64,000 nucleotides of DNA from Limnephilus marmoratus (lineage: Eukaryota; Arthropoda; Insecta; Trichoptera; Limnephilidae), in assembly GCA_917880885.1 (NCBI GenBank), contig OU862923.1:29279770-29343769 (forward strand), read 5' to 3'. The notes under the pieces are model-generated. The model saw only the letters and a list, made by a program, of their open reading frames with translations. It was not told where the DNA came from and made no database searches. Every line of letters starts with the position of its first letter. Positions within the stretch are counted from its first letter, which is position 1. Below, piece by piece: positions 34,371 to 44,674 of this stretch. Both the position numbers and the translations under genes were made by a program.

Positions 34371-35535
34371 TACCTGTCTTAAATCCGTGAATTGATTTAA
34401 TCATTCACTTATTGTCTTTGGTTTTGTGATAACTGTGATAACGATTGGTTTAAAAAAAAACAAACAAAGAAGTCAAAAAAATAAAACAAAACAAAACAGA
34501 TTTCATTCTGAAAACAAACTGGCAGTTACGCCCACCTCTGTGCCAGTAATCAAACGTATCGTTGATTTGCCCCTGTTTTATAATAGGGTTATCAACCGAG
34601 CGCGAGCGATTTCACCTTGCCATTCGCTTCTCCCACGGCGATGATGCTTGATAACCACCTAACAACCGCCGCTATTGTGGATTCTGTCACTGCCATAATT
34701 ATGATTTTTGCTTTTTTACACAACGCAAAAAGTGACACCATTTCGTGGGCGGTTGGGTGTTTCTACCGCCTCGTAGTTTGCCAGTGGTAACTGTAAACCG
34801 AGAAAAATTTTACATTTCAATATTATACAGAAAATCACTTTGTATGTAGGTAGTCTGACAGCGAAATCTCTCGAACGATAAGCTCTGTCGTTATGAAATT
34901 TGGACAGTAGTTTCTGTCAGAGATTTCTAGATCAACGCAAATGATTTCATTTCGCATCGTCATTTCGATCATGAGCTATGAAGCATTTCCATATAGCTAT
35001 CATAAAAAGTAAAGAAATGCAATTTTCATTTATGTCGTGTTGCCTTTTGGTTCTGAACACATTTTTGGATGGGTGGGCTATTGTAGGTCAAGCTAACAAT
35101 TTAGTCTCATTTCTTAGTTTTTTGGCGTTCGTATAACAAATCCCAAAATATAGCAAATAAATGTATTCACAAGCCTCATTTTATGTTATAAATCTTCATA
35201 ATAATTCTCCTATAATTACATCGATCTGTTATTTTTCAAATCATTCGAATTTGGCTGGCGTTTTCTGTCGTTGGCTGACGTTTTTCGCACTGCTGTAGGG
35301 TCGACATTGCCGTGTATCGGAAATAACGCACCCGTTGCTTGGGCTTTGTTGACTTATTATATTTTCTTTCTTTGTTGACTTATTATGTTACTTGTTTTTA
35401 CCTTTTTGTTTAACTAGATATTATCAATAACCTTCGCGTATCCTAACTATACTTGCATTTTTCTAGCACTCTTTATCTAAATCTAAGATATATATCAACA
35501 AGTTCTTCGTGTCTTGACTTGTATCATTCAAGGAG
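34371..35535. other. Unassigned DNA
   Basis: No recognised element; A-rich frames only. Confidence 0.45.
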
Positions 35536-35905
35536 CCGGAACTGAACTACCATCTCATTTTTGTATTGTCCTACACCCCATCAAGGGGGTGGACTAGATC
35601 TATGTCCGTGCAACAACCGAGAAGATGACTCCAAAGGTAGCCGCTGCATAACCCGCCCGCGCCTCCCCCGTCGCCACGAGCGGGCCAGAAGACCAACCGT
35701 AGCGGACCGGTGCCCTTCCGCCCTGCCTCCAGTGACCCGATGCTCTCTTTTATCCCTAGTGTCTTCAGGTCTTTCTGCCCTTAATCCCAACACTTTCTTC
35801 GAGGGCCTACCGGGGAGCCAGCTTAGGGGCGCGGACACCCGAGTCTCACTTGCGACTGGACTGATGGCTCCGCTTATCCTCGGCGGGACTGCAGGGTGAC
35901 TGTAG
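35536..35905. other. GC-rich island of unknown nature
   Basis: A block of about 350 bp with far higher G+C content than the ~35% around it. A 112-codon plus-strand frame and an 85-codon minus-strand frame overlap here; both are rich in Pro, Arg, Gly and Ser and show no domain. Could be an exon, the 5' UTR of a LINE, or a retroposed gene piece. Borders are sharp on both sides. I assign no function. Confidence 0.4.
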
Positions 35906-36539
35906 CTCAGCTGCTTTGGTTAAGTTAAACAATCTCATCAAATTATGTTTTTTATTTTATTTTATTCTGCATATTAACAAACTTTTATTTCAGCTACATC
36001 AGATGGCAGAGATGAGACGTGATACTGTGAAATAAATAACTAATAACATGTACGCACTCGCATACTGCCTGCTAACAATGTATGCCCGGACATTGGGGGT
36101 CTAGTCATTTTAAATAAAAAGTTGCTTCTTTATAAATAAAAAAATAGAGTCCTGACGAGTACGGTGAAGGAGGAAACCATCTGTTTCCTTAGAACGCCGT
36201 GGGAAAGTGGTGGGCAACCTCCAATTTTCTTTCTGTCAATAATATATTATTCGTTAAAATTAATTTTATGATCATTATTAATCAAAAAATTTCATTTTGA
36301 ATTATTACGGAGAAAATGGTTTATCAATCACATCACATTTAATCTGTTATTCGCGTGAGAACAAACCGTCCCGTGCCGAGACACGAGAAGTGTGAACGCA
36401 ATGCCAATGTCAAATTATTATCATTATTATGAGTGCGAATTCTTTCACATAGCAGCGAGTTAGCACTGTCACGCTAACTATCTATATTCTATCTATATTT
36501 TTCATCAGAATGTCTTTTTCATACTTTGCGTTTTTATCA
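35906..36539. other. Unassigned A+T-rich DNA
   Basis: No recognised feature. Confidence 0.5.
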
Positions 36540-36840
36540 TCATTTTCCCTTGTCATATCGGGGTTCCTTTTCTTCAGCCTCCAGGTGTCTTCAGCGGTTT
36601 CCATCGATAGCAGGCCCATCACAACCTCTAGAGTTGCTTTACCCAACTCCTTTTGTGGCGGCCTACTGGACGTCCACCCCCTGGAACTGCCGCATTTATA
36701 TGGAAGTGTGTCTTCCTACATTCTCAGTACATGTTCAAAACACTACATTTACGACTTTCTATGAAGTAGTCGCAAACCAACTAACTAACCATCACCCGGT
36801 TTTTTTGGAGTAGGTTTACACTCCTTCCTCCATTCATATT
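36540..36840 (-). pseudogene. Possible degraded RTE-like LINE end
   Basis: The minus strand contains an RG-x-x-S-S-R-P-P-Q-K stretch followed by METAEDTWRLKKRNPD, loosely like the RGRPPKxW ... D(R/T)WRxxxxxADP end of RTE proteins. At 36778 the AACTAACTAACCATCACCC motif found at the edge of the RTE copy at 40630 appears. Weak. Confidence 0.35.
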
Positions 36841-37129
36841 CATTTTCTCTACGTACCCTTCTACAGTATATAAATACTTTTGTTTTAGGCTTTTGTTTAT
36901 AACACATCATCAGGTCTGGTCTGCACTGTAACTAGAAAAACTTGGTATTGCTTAAGTCATGTATTCCATCAAATCCTTGTCCAGAAATTATCTTCCTGAT
37001 GTATGTTTTTTGTCCAATTTGTCATTGCTATTTTCAGGTGCGGTTAGTTTGTAGCACTCTCTTTGTTCATTTATACTGTTTCTCAGTTTGTATTATATTG
37101 AAGTTCTGTAAACGAGTGTAGAAAATGAA

Positions 37130-37205
37130 TTACGTTATTCTGACTCTGGATACAACCCGTCTCAAGTATTTGGTTCATTCAGTCTATTTTCATCCTTCCT
37201 CTGCT
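37130..37205 (-). pseudogene. RTE-like C-terminal scrap
   Basis: ATTCTGACTCTGGATACAAC, CGTCTCAAGTATTTGGTTCA is a diverged version of the RTE C-terminal DNA at 40780-40820. It lies immediately left of the PLE insertion. Confidence 0.4.
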
Positions 37206-37270
37206 AGCTCCAATAGAGACATTAATTATTGAAAAATGAAACAATTCAACTTTGTATAAACCATGTAATA

Positions 37271-37314
37271 CGTAAATCCGACCGGTTTCGGAACAAACGT
37301 TCCTTCTTCAGGGA
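37271..37314 (-). ncRNA. Hammerhead ribozyme motif (P1)
   Basis: Minus strand: CTGAAGA (37311-37305), one extra A, stem II GGAAC-GTTT-GTTCC, GAAA (37289-37286), CCGGTC with predicted cleavage between 37280 and 37279 (GUC). Stem I starts TCC/GGA. The short stem III, ACCGGT, is self-complementary, as in hammerheads proposed to work as dimers. Same motif as 53134-53180 with core position 7 A instead of C. Confidence 0.7.
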
Positions 37315-37559
37315 AAGCTTATACTAATTTGACAGTTTCGAACAATGTTTTATTATGGTAGGGGTGGAGCCGTTGCTAGTTATTAACGTAGATTGGGTGG
37401 GTATGTATTAGTGTAGAGTGGAAAGGTAGGGGAACAAATCCATGATTGGGCTATAAGACAATATTTTTTGTTTGTTGATAATAGATTCATTATTTTAAGG
37501 GATTTTTTAATTTCCAAGGCTTCTAAGTTATCTCAACGTTTTCCTTTATCATTAATATG

Positions 37560-38045
37560 AAGAATATTTATCCCTGTATTTTTTTCAAAACTATAGTTAT
37601 TTTCAATGCGAACTCAGAAAAATTATTATTAGTAAGACACCTTAAATGTTCTTTGATTCTGATTTCAAAATTACGAGTTGTTTTTCCAATATAAAATGAG
37701 GGACAATCATTGCATTTGAGTTTATATATTTTGGAATTAGTCAATTTATGGTCTTTATCATTAGTATTTCTCAAAAAATTACCGATATTATTTCTTGTAT
37801 AAAAAGCTTGTTTAATATTAGAAGGGAGATTTTTGCAACATTGAACTGAAAAATTATTAATATATTTTACGCCATTCTTTATCATTAATATTATTAGAAT
37901 TGTATAGATATTTATTTTTTGAAATTTTGCTAAGTTTTTTATTTAGGATGTTATCAATTAATTTTGGTTCATATCCGTTATTTATAGCAATTGGTTTTAT
38001 TATGGAAAGTTCAGAAAGGAAATTATTATTAGACATTGGAAGGTG
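37560..38045 (-). pseudogene. Penelope-like GIY-YIG endonuclease region and linker
   Basis: Two frames joined by a frameshift near 37870. The upstream linker reads ELSIIKPIAINNGYEPKLI then DNILNKKLSKI. The downstream part has SKIYKLKCNDCPSFYIGKTT then NFEIRIKEHLRC. This is the PLE endonuclease: the GIY strand (K instead of G here), the Cys pair KCNDC typical of PLEs, YIG, and the R...EH catalytic region. The end is altered relative to 52697-53044 by a small deletion (FALK instead of FANH). Confidence 0.8.
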
Positions 38046-38262
38046 GAGTGTTTTTGTGAGACATTTGGATTTGATTTGGACAGGATCCGAACGTCAACTC
38101 AACAAATTTCTTAACCTTTTAAATTCCTTTCATAATCAAATAAAATTTACGATAGAAATAGGCAATGAAAAATTAAACTTTTTGGATTTAACTTTATCTA
38201 TTATAAAAAATAAAATCAAGCCAACATACACTGACATAGTAATTCATAAGACCTCCAACCAC
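38046..38262 (+). pseudogene. Penelope-like reverse transcriptase C-terminal fragment
   Basis: FVRHLDLIWTGSERQLNKFL, then FTIEIGNEKLNFLDLTLSII and KPTYTDIVIHKTSNHPVS. L-N-F-L-D-L ... K-P-T-x-T-D is diagnostic of PLE reverse transcriptase. The catalytic Y-V-D-D-box position reads F-V-R-H, so both Asp are lost. The frame runs directly into the terminal repeat at 38262; the segment that should join RT to endonuclease lies inverted on the other side. Confidence 0.8.
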
Positions 38263-38315
38263 CCTGTTTCCCAGAAGAAGGAACGTTTCTTCCGAAACCG
38301 GTCGGATTTACGCAT
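38262..38315 (+). ncRNA. Hammerhead-like motif, probably inactive (P1)
   Basis: Same family motif as 53134-53180, but the core reads CAGAAGA (38272-38278), with the invariant U of CUGA changed to A. Stem II is GGAA/TTCC and GAAACCGGTC is kept. Loss of that U should abolish cleavage. Confidence 0.65.
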
Positions 38316-38408
38316 TATATAAGTGGTTTATACAAAGTTGAATTGTTTCATTTTTCTATAATGGATAACCACAAAGTTATAGCTACATTCAAAAATACAT
38401 TAATTATT

Positions 38409-38806
38409 AATTTAATGCTTCCATTGTCGTTTTTTGCTACCTAATCTTGTTTTCTATTTCAATCCAATCGAACATATAATGCGAACCATTGTAATTTTTG
38501 TAAAAAACAATTTAAATTGTAGTTACTTTTTTTCAAATCTTCATTGACATCTTTAGTCGCTGATTTCACCGCGGGAAATCTCTCGGTGGGTAGCACGGTA
38601 TCCAGCATCCGACGGACCTATAAACGCTAAATCAATAATATGTTTATTTATTTACCTCCCGATGCTTCCGGTTCAATTTATATCTGCTGAGAGTGCTGAG
38701 AGCAACGTCTGGTTTCAGTTCATCATCTGCCAGCGATACTTACTCTGATGATATTATTATTCTTGAAGCCATGTTCAATTCAGCTGATGGTCTGATTCCT
38801 AAACTA
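38409..38806. other. Unassigned DNA
   Basis: No recognised feature. Confidence 0.45.
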
Positions 38807-38814
38807 GGGATGTT

Positions 38815-39585
38815 ATGAATATGAAATTTTGGATCTGGATACGGATACGGATGTAGAAATAATATTATACCGGTTTCGGGTACGGTTACGGATATGAAAT
38901 TATTTCGGATTATCCGCTAGTTTCGGATAATTTCGGTTACGGATATTAGAATTTTCCCAGGAACCTCTATTTTTTCAAAGAGTCTGTTATTGACAACTGT
39001 TTTTTACACTCTTGTATATATTATATGAAGAACTGTTGTTTCTGGAAACCACCTCAACAGCTAACATGACACAAGAGTGTTAAAAACAGTTGTTTTGATT
39101 TAAGATAAAGTTTCAGAGAAGTAGTGCCACCTCCTTTGCGTGAAAAGCTTTTACCGCACTGTTTACATTTTGCAGAATTTACACATAGAGATGTAATATA
39201 TCAATGAATCTACATTAATTTCATCAAAAAATGTCCAAACTAAACTAGACGTAGGACGCATTTTGCCTTTTCCCAAAACTATAACAATTTATTTACACAA
39301 CACTTTGAAACTAAGTAGATTCTCGTAAATAATAAGTTTAATTGTTTGTACACCCACATTCACAAAATAAATAAAAAAAAATGCAAATTGCAAGAGACAC
39401 GCGCGATTTGTGTGACAAGTGACGACTCGGCCGGGCAAAACAACCAAAAACCTGTCATTTAGACTTAGCCTTTATCCGAAACTATCCGAAACTTTTATAT
39501 CGGTTTCGATTACGGTTACGGATATTTTTTTATTTCGGATATCCGATAGTTTCGGTTACGGTTACGGAGCTCCATAACATCCCTA
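38815..39585. mobile_element. hAT-type element remnant with TAGGGATG ends
   Basis: Ends TAGGGATGTTATGAATATG and (inverted) TAGGGATGTTATGGAGC. Flanks TCCTAAAC and GTCTAAAC agree at 6 of 8. Subterminal repeats of GGATACGG and GGTTACGGATAT sit at both ends. The interior holds a BED-finger remnant on the minus strand. Confidence 0.8.
39088..39183 (-). pseudogene. BED-type zinc-finger remnant of a hAT transposase
   Basis: The minus strand reads AKCKQCGKSFSRKGGGTTSL then KLYLKSKQ. This fits the BED finger C-x2-C ... G-T-(T/S)-S-L-x-x-H-L-x-x-K-H, with the zinc-binding His replaced by Tyr and the final His by Gln. BED fingers sit at the N-terminus of hAT transposases, which supports the hAT call from the element's ends. 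No RNase H-like catalytic part remains. Confidence 0.75.
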
Positions 39586-39784
39586 GTCTAAACCCACCGC
39601 CCTCAATAATGGAACTTTACGCTATTTTTGCTATCAGAGGTTGGCTATCATCAGGTCAACCTTGCAGACTGCAGCCCGGACCATCCAGCTCGTAACATAT
39701 CACCACAAGTGTGATTCAAAAATAGAAACTGATTTAACCTTGCTTCATTCGAGATTTTATTTATATAGTTTTTTTAAATGTAAA

Positions 39785-39927
39785 TATGCACAAGAGTCCC
39801 AACTGCTCTTTGCAAACCAGAGCCAGATAGATTATATATGACTCACAACACACCCTCATTGGGGTCACCAAACATGGCTGCAGCCTTTTATGTTTCAGAT
39901 TCGATTCTAAACGGATGTCTTGACTTT
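39785..39927 (+). mobile_element. Dispersed repeat family A, degraded copy
   Basis: ACAAGAGTCCCAACTGCTC, CAGAGCCAG, CCTCATTGGGGTCACCAAAC and ATGGCTGCAGCC follow the family order with large deletions. Confidence 0.45.
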
Positions 39928-40144
39928 GAACGGGTTGTTTTACAGAATTTGAACAATTCATCAAATTTCAAAGTTAAAATTTAAATTCTGTGAAAATGCT
40001 ACTCAAGTGCTGTTACTATTTCATCATGGGTCGGTTGCTTCACGGTACTTTGATAGTAACAGAACTGAAATAGGACCTTCGCAGAACTTGAAAATTAACC
40101 TTGAAATCTAATGAATTGTTCAAATTCGGTGAAACAACCCGACC
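39928..40144. mobile_element. MITE, GGGTTGTTTCAC family, copy 1
   Basis: GAACGGGTTGTTTTACAGAA then TTTGAACAATTCAT on the left; inverted GGTCGGGTTGTTTCACCGAA then TTTGAACAATTCAT on the right, so inverted repeats of ~35 bp. Shared with 50673-50835. Confidence 0.75.
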
Positions 40145-40629
40145 TAACATTTTTTGCAGTTTAAAGGATATTTAAAATTTCTGCAGTTTATTATGTAATT
40201 AATAATTAATGCTGGTAATGTGTTTAGTTAATCATAGGTACAGATTTACTTAGGCATTTACATAATTCACGAAAACTAATAGATAAATATTTATAAATAA
40301 GAAATTGTGAAAAATGTCTTGAAAAAATATGAAAATGCCCGCTGATGTATTTTAAAATGTGATAATTTATCAGATAAATATACCTATTCCTGGATATAAC
40401 CATTAGGCAAGATTTATGTATGGAAAACTGCATGAATAAATTGGGAATTGAAATTTTGCAAATAACTTAAAATAAAATATTTAATCACTGAAACAATATT
40501 ATCGACTTTGAAACAGATACATCACACCTAGGAATGTTTTCCTAGATTAATTCCTGGATGTGACCGTATTTTTTTCTGATTTTTGTGCTTCAAATTTTCG
40601 ATTGAGAGTCGCTAATATTGTCTTCGGTG
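40145..40629. other. Unassigned A+T-rich DNA
   Basis: No recognised feature. Confidence 0.5.
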
Positions 40630-40870
40630 ATTAAACTAACTAACTAATTAACCATCACGCCGTTTCTCCGCAGGGGTAGGCAGAGAGGACGGACCGCCAA
40701 ACATCCCGGTCTTGGCACACATTCCTTGCCTCGTTTACATTCATACAACGTCTAATACATTCTCTTCTATTATTCTGACTCTTGACATGGCCCGAATCAA
40801 GTATCTGATTCACTTGGTCGTGCCATGTCTTTCTTGGGCGTCCTCGACTTCTTCTACCATTCACATACGT
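40630..40870 (-). pseudogene. RTE-like LINE C-terminus
   Basis: The minus-strand frame reads VNGRRSRGRPRKTWHDQVNQ, IRRCMNVNEARNVCQDRDVW and RSVLSAYPCG then a stop. The RGRPRKTWxD basic motif plus W-R-x-x-(L/V) end is the RTE-type C-terminus. Best preserved of the four related copies in the window (8126, 22880, 37130). Confidence 0.75.
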
Positions 40871-41399
40871 ATTCCAATTTGAGGTTGTACTCATTAAGTT
40901 AAAATAAAATAAATAAATTACTTTAATTCGGGAGTCATGAATTTTTTTCTCATTCGGCAGATGGATCAAGATGGCGTTGAATTGGCTGGCCAATATAAAT
41001 TTGCTACGACCCAGAAATTGGCAAACGCCATCTCGATATTCAGATCAGTGTACTGACTTCTCAGAATCGTAAAATATTGAGAATAAATCATTGATTCTCA
41101 GCCAATTTTACAAAACCGAGTCGAAATATGTTATTATTTATTATGCTATTTATAGTGTGAAAAATTATGTCTGATCTAATCACAAATCGAAAGTAATTCA
41201 CCACTACTAAAATAACCAAACTACATTGAAATTTTGTAAGTGTACATTTTTACACATCTTTTATACACTTCATATTTTTTAAATATATATTTAATATATA
41301 TTTATTTATTTTTATTTATTAATTGTTTTTGTGTTTAATTCGTAGAACTCCATTTTAATTTTTAGAAATTTAATTAAAATTAAATTCGATAATGTTATT
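40871..41399. other. Unassigned A+T-rich DNA
   Basis: No recognised feature. Confidence 0.5.
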
Positions 41400-41900
41400 A
41401 TCGAGTTCTGCAAGTTTTTTGGTTAGTGTTTTAGTTACACCTGTTTCGACTTGTAAGGTCATTTTCAAACTGTGGTGAAGCCACGTACGGACGACTTATT
41501 TATAAGATTTTAAATGTCAATTTTTAAAGGTGTCTAAGTTGATTTATTACCGGTTAAACCAATTTGTAGAGACACTAATTGAGAGAGTGCTAATGTGGGA
41601 TTCGGAGTATTTCCCTTTGGTTTGCCTTGCACTAAGTGTAAGGGTTTTCTTAATTGATTTAGAATGACGTTATTGCTATGACTCATTTAAGTGCATTATA
41701 TTTCTTAGGTTTGGTAAACATACTAAGTAGTGGGGAATATATAATTTTCCTTACTTTATTAATTAGCGTTATGTTGGGGTCATTCGTTCGTTTATTGATT
41801 TCTAATTGTTCAAGCAAATTTAATCTAAGACCCTTTCGTTCAATATGTAATGGTTTTGGCTGGTTATTTTTAAGTGGAACGTGATTATTCACTAAGAGAT
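41400..41900 (-). mobile_element. Penelope-like 3' end (group P6)
   Basis: The minus-strand frame 41683-41892 ends a GIY-YIG-type PLE protein: NNHVPLKN, LRLNLLEQLEINKRTND, SPLLSMF. L-(L/D)-x-L-E-x-L-E-I-x-K and (Y/N)SP(L/I)xx(L/I)F match the end of the P1 protein at 52697. Downstream lies CAGTTTGAAAATGACCTTAC then AAGTCGAAACAGGTGTA, a degenerate hammerhead: core UUGAAAA instead of CUGANGA, GAC/GUC stem II, GAAA, ACAGGUGUA. Confidence 0.65.
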
Positions 41901-41980
41901 GTTCGGTGTAAAATGTGGTTTAAATATAGCTAAATAATAAGTAGACAGAATTAAAAATAAAAAGATAAAAAGATATTTTG

Positions 41981-42205
41981 GGATCGTCCATCATGGAGGT
42001 CCCCTCATCATCTGCATCCATCGCTCATTTATTGGGGAACTGAGCCACTCGGATGCAGTCACGACAATGATATTGGTTGAAGTTCGTATCCTGCTCCAGA
42101 AGCTGGCTAGTCGGTGGCGGAGTAAGGCTGGGAATGAGTGCACCCTCCCCTCGGTAAACATCGTGGAGGCACTGCAGAACCTCGGTATATTTTTTATATA
42201 GATCA
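41981..42205. other. Unassigned GC-richer segment
   Basis: Locally GC-rich block with overlapping minus-strand frames; one contains QLLEQDTNFNQYHCRDCIRV. Could be the end of another retroelement, but I recognise no motif. Confidence 0.3.
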
Positions 42206-42766
42206 CTATTATATGTTTTTTTCTTCATTGTTATAAATTTTAAGCTTTTATGTACCTAAATCTAATTTTATGGTTGTAATTATAATTTGTTTCTTTCTGA
42301 ATCTAGAACAGATATCGTCTAGTGAGGCGGTTAATGTACTTGTATATATAAGATATTAAATGTTAATTAACGCAGTGGTTGCCGGCCATTAAATTAATTT
42401 TAAAAAGAGTTCGTTTTTCTTCAAAAAAGACTAAATGTTTTTTTTTAATTGAATGCTTTTATGTTTCGCATGGCAACGGAACGGCGACGGCAATGGCTTG
42501 CGGCATATAATTTCTTTAATACGGATGATTACGTTTTTCCTTTGGAGGAAGCAGACATAAGTACATTGTTTGTCTCAATGTTATTTAGTGTGTAAGAAAG
42601 AGCTGCAGTATTATTGTGATAAAGACCTTGGGAATTATAAAAGCGGCCATAGTTCTATTCCCACTTTAACGAAGTACCATAACAGAGTTTTCACAAAAAA
42701 ATGATTCTTGTTAATTTTTAAATTTGAAAATTGAAAAATATTGAAAATTGTTCACAGTTGTAGGCC

Positions 42767-42948
42767 TAGGCGTGGCTACACTCCAATATTTATTTGTGAT
42801 TCGTCAATATTTATCAAATATCGTGATATTTATTCAAATATCGCTTCATTTGATTTCCGAATTCCGGATCGTGTTACGGATCGTGATCAAAGATATTTGT
42901 TTCTAATATCATTGATCGTGATGAATATTGAAATGTAGCCTACGCCTC
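42767..42948. mobile_element. MITE with GGCGTGGCTACA-type ends
   Basis: Left AGGCGTGGCTACACTCCAAT and, inverted at the right, AGGCGTAGGCTACATTTCAAT, continuing ATTTAT/ATTCAT. The interior is rich in ATTCGTCAATATT/AATATCG motifs. Target duplication unclear. Confidence 0.5.
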
Positions 42949-43543
42949 AATAATTATCACAATCCCTGGGTTTACAATACGGAATTCAGAAATCTAGACA
43001 TCTGTGATTCATATTGTGATCCGTCAATAAGTACACATACACGAGATTACGCCTACACAATAAATATGACGGTACTTGATAAATATTGACGGAACACAAT
43101 AAATACAATTAAACGTGCAGGGTTCGTCGAATCATTTTTTTAAACCCAATCTAATTTAGATATTATTGATAAGTAGGTACCCTAACAAAGTTTAAAATGT
43201 TCCAACCGGAAGACACCTGTAACAGGGTGAAACCAGTCAGTTCCAGTTCCCGTTGAAAAATATGTGTTAACGAATATGGCAAAACATATTGTTTTGTATC
43301 AATACCTTGAAACAAAATAATATCGCGCATATGCGCCGATTCACACCTTCATGTAATGGAAAATGACTGCAGCATACCTTCTACAAACTTTTTTTTATAT
43401 ATTTAGGTATTCAAACTCAAAAATACTGTAGGTACGAAAGTGCTATAAACAGAATACAGATTTTTTTTAGGAGCTTTTTTTTTTGTCATGTATATTATCG
43501 AGGCTTCTGACTCACACAATGTTGTCATTTTTGCCTCATATGT
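42949..43543. other. Unassigned A+T-rich DNA
   Basis: No recognised feature. Confidence 0.5.
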
Positions 43544-43598
43544 TTTTAAATTATAATATTATCATTATAATCTCTAATGATAATATTATAATTTAAAA
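43544..43598. repeat. Perfect 24 bp inverted repeat, 7 bp spacer
   Basis: TTTTAAATTATAATATTATC then ATTA at 43544-43567 is exactly repeated in inverse at 43575-43598 around TAATCTC. Entirely A+T apart from two G/C pairs; could extrude as a cruciform. No terminator role is implied in a eukaryote. Confidence 0.9.
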
Positions 43599-43780
43599 GG
43601 TACTTAGAGTCCTTTTATATTCATTTCATATAAAAAAATCACTTTCAAATATTTTCCAGTTTACATGATCTAATAAATTTCATTATTCTCGATATGGCAT
43701 GAAACTCAGTTGAGGCTATTAAATTCTGAACTTCTGATGAGTTCGAGGTCATTAGTATTGTCGTTCTCTGTCGTTCATAT

Positions 43781-44674
43781 TTAAGAGGGCATTACCAGAG
43801 AAAGCCGGAAATACGTCATTTTCAAAAAAGTTTTTAGACGTATTGACTCTTTTCCACAAAAAATTATAAATGGATTTCGAAAGGTTGTTCTTTTATCTAG
43901 CATAGTTATGTAATAAATTTTTAGAATTTTTTTTTAATTTTTAGTATAATAAGGTTATTCCATAGGTCGTTGGCAGATTTGTTAAATTTTCAAAAAAGTT
44001 TTTGTATTATACCACACCCATTTCAAATAATGTAATCATGCAGTAAAATAAATCAATACATTATCTAGCAAAGTTATGTATTAGAATTTTAATTTTAGTT
44101 TCAATAAAATCATTAAAAAATATGTACGTACATGTGTTTCTTGACGAAAATTGGTCCATTTGTGTATTTATTTGCGCACTTACAAACTAATATATTTCAG
44201 ATTTTTTTAACATTCTTATTAAATTTAGACATTATTGAAAAATGATAAATACTTATATCAAAAATTAACTACAAAAAGGACACTATTTTAATAGTTTTAT
44301 CATCACGCCTTTCAGCATTTTTGGATGAAGGTATATATTAGGGAACGTACCCATACTACGTGACACTTTTAGGGGGGGGGGGGGGGTCTTCAAAAGGTCA
44401 CGCTCCATACAAATGAGCGGCGGGTTGCTTAGGATTTTGGTCACCGGGGGGGGGGGGGGGGGGGGGTTAAAAATTGCAAAAAGTTGGTCACGTAGTTTGG
44501 GTATGTTCCCTTAAAGCTAATTTGGATTGAAATAAATTCGATATTAAGTTATAATTTTAAAAAGCTGGTACGGAGAATAATCAATCTTTCTCATTGTAAC
44601 CGCCCTGCACGATCGGAAGAACAACTTTCGACGAAATGTGGATTTTCGTCCGCTGGCTGGTTAAACGCTCTTAA
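43781..44674 (+). mobile_element. TTAA-flanked element, copy 4, inside a LINE
   Basis: TTAAGAGGGCATTACCAGAG at the left, inverted TTAAGAGCGTTTAACCAGCC at the right. Removing it with one TTAA restores the LINE reading frame, which demonstrates a TTAA duplication. It carries a nested 170 bp poly-G MITE. Confidence 0.85.
44341..44510. mobile_element. Poly-G MITE, PIF/Harbinger-like, nested
   Basis: Inverted ends GGGAACGTACCCATACTACG (left) and GGGAACATACCCAAACTACG (right, inverted), 24-25 bp; TTA directly outside both ends (44338-44340, 44511-44513). Empty site visible in copies 1 and 3 of the host element (AAATTAAAGC). Contains runs of 15 and 21 G. The 3 bp TTA duplication suggests PIF/Harbinger. 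Confidence 0.85.

Larger units (their letters stand above)
37231..38396. mobile_element. Penelope-like element (group P1) with internal inversion and 12 bp duplication
   Basis: ACATTAATTATT occurs exactly outside both ends (37219-37230 and 38397-38408), fixing the insertion at 1166 bp. The left two thirds are minus strand: terminal repeat, then endonuclease region and linker up to about 38045. The right part is plus strand: RT C-terminus and a second terminal repeat. Both arms therefore point outward. The inverted-terminal-repeat arrangement is known for PLEs; the coding inversion with deletion is specific to this copy. Confidence 0.9.

Noticed and set aside
35561..35899. 112-codon frame as a host gene
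   Set aside because: Low-complexity Pro/Arg/Gly/Ser-rich translation, an overlapping frame on the other strand, no domain and no splice context; kept only as a GC-rich island.
36890..36960. Minus-strand CCTGATGATGTG as another hammerhead
   Set aside because: The downstream strand reads GCCTAAAAC instead of GAAAC and no stem II forms.
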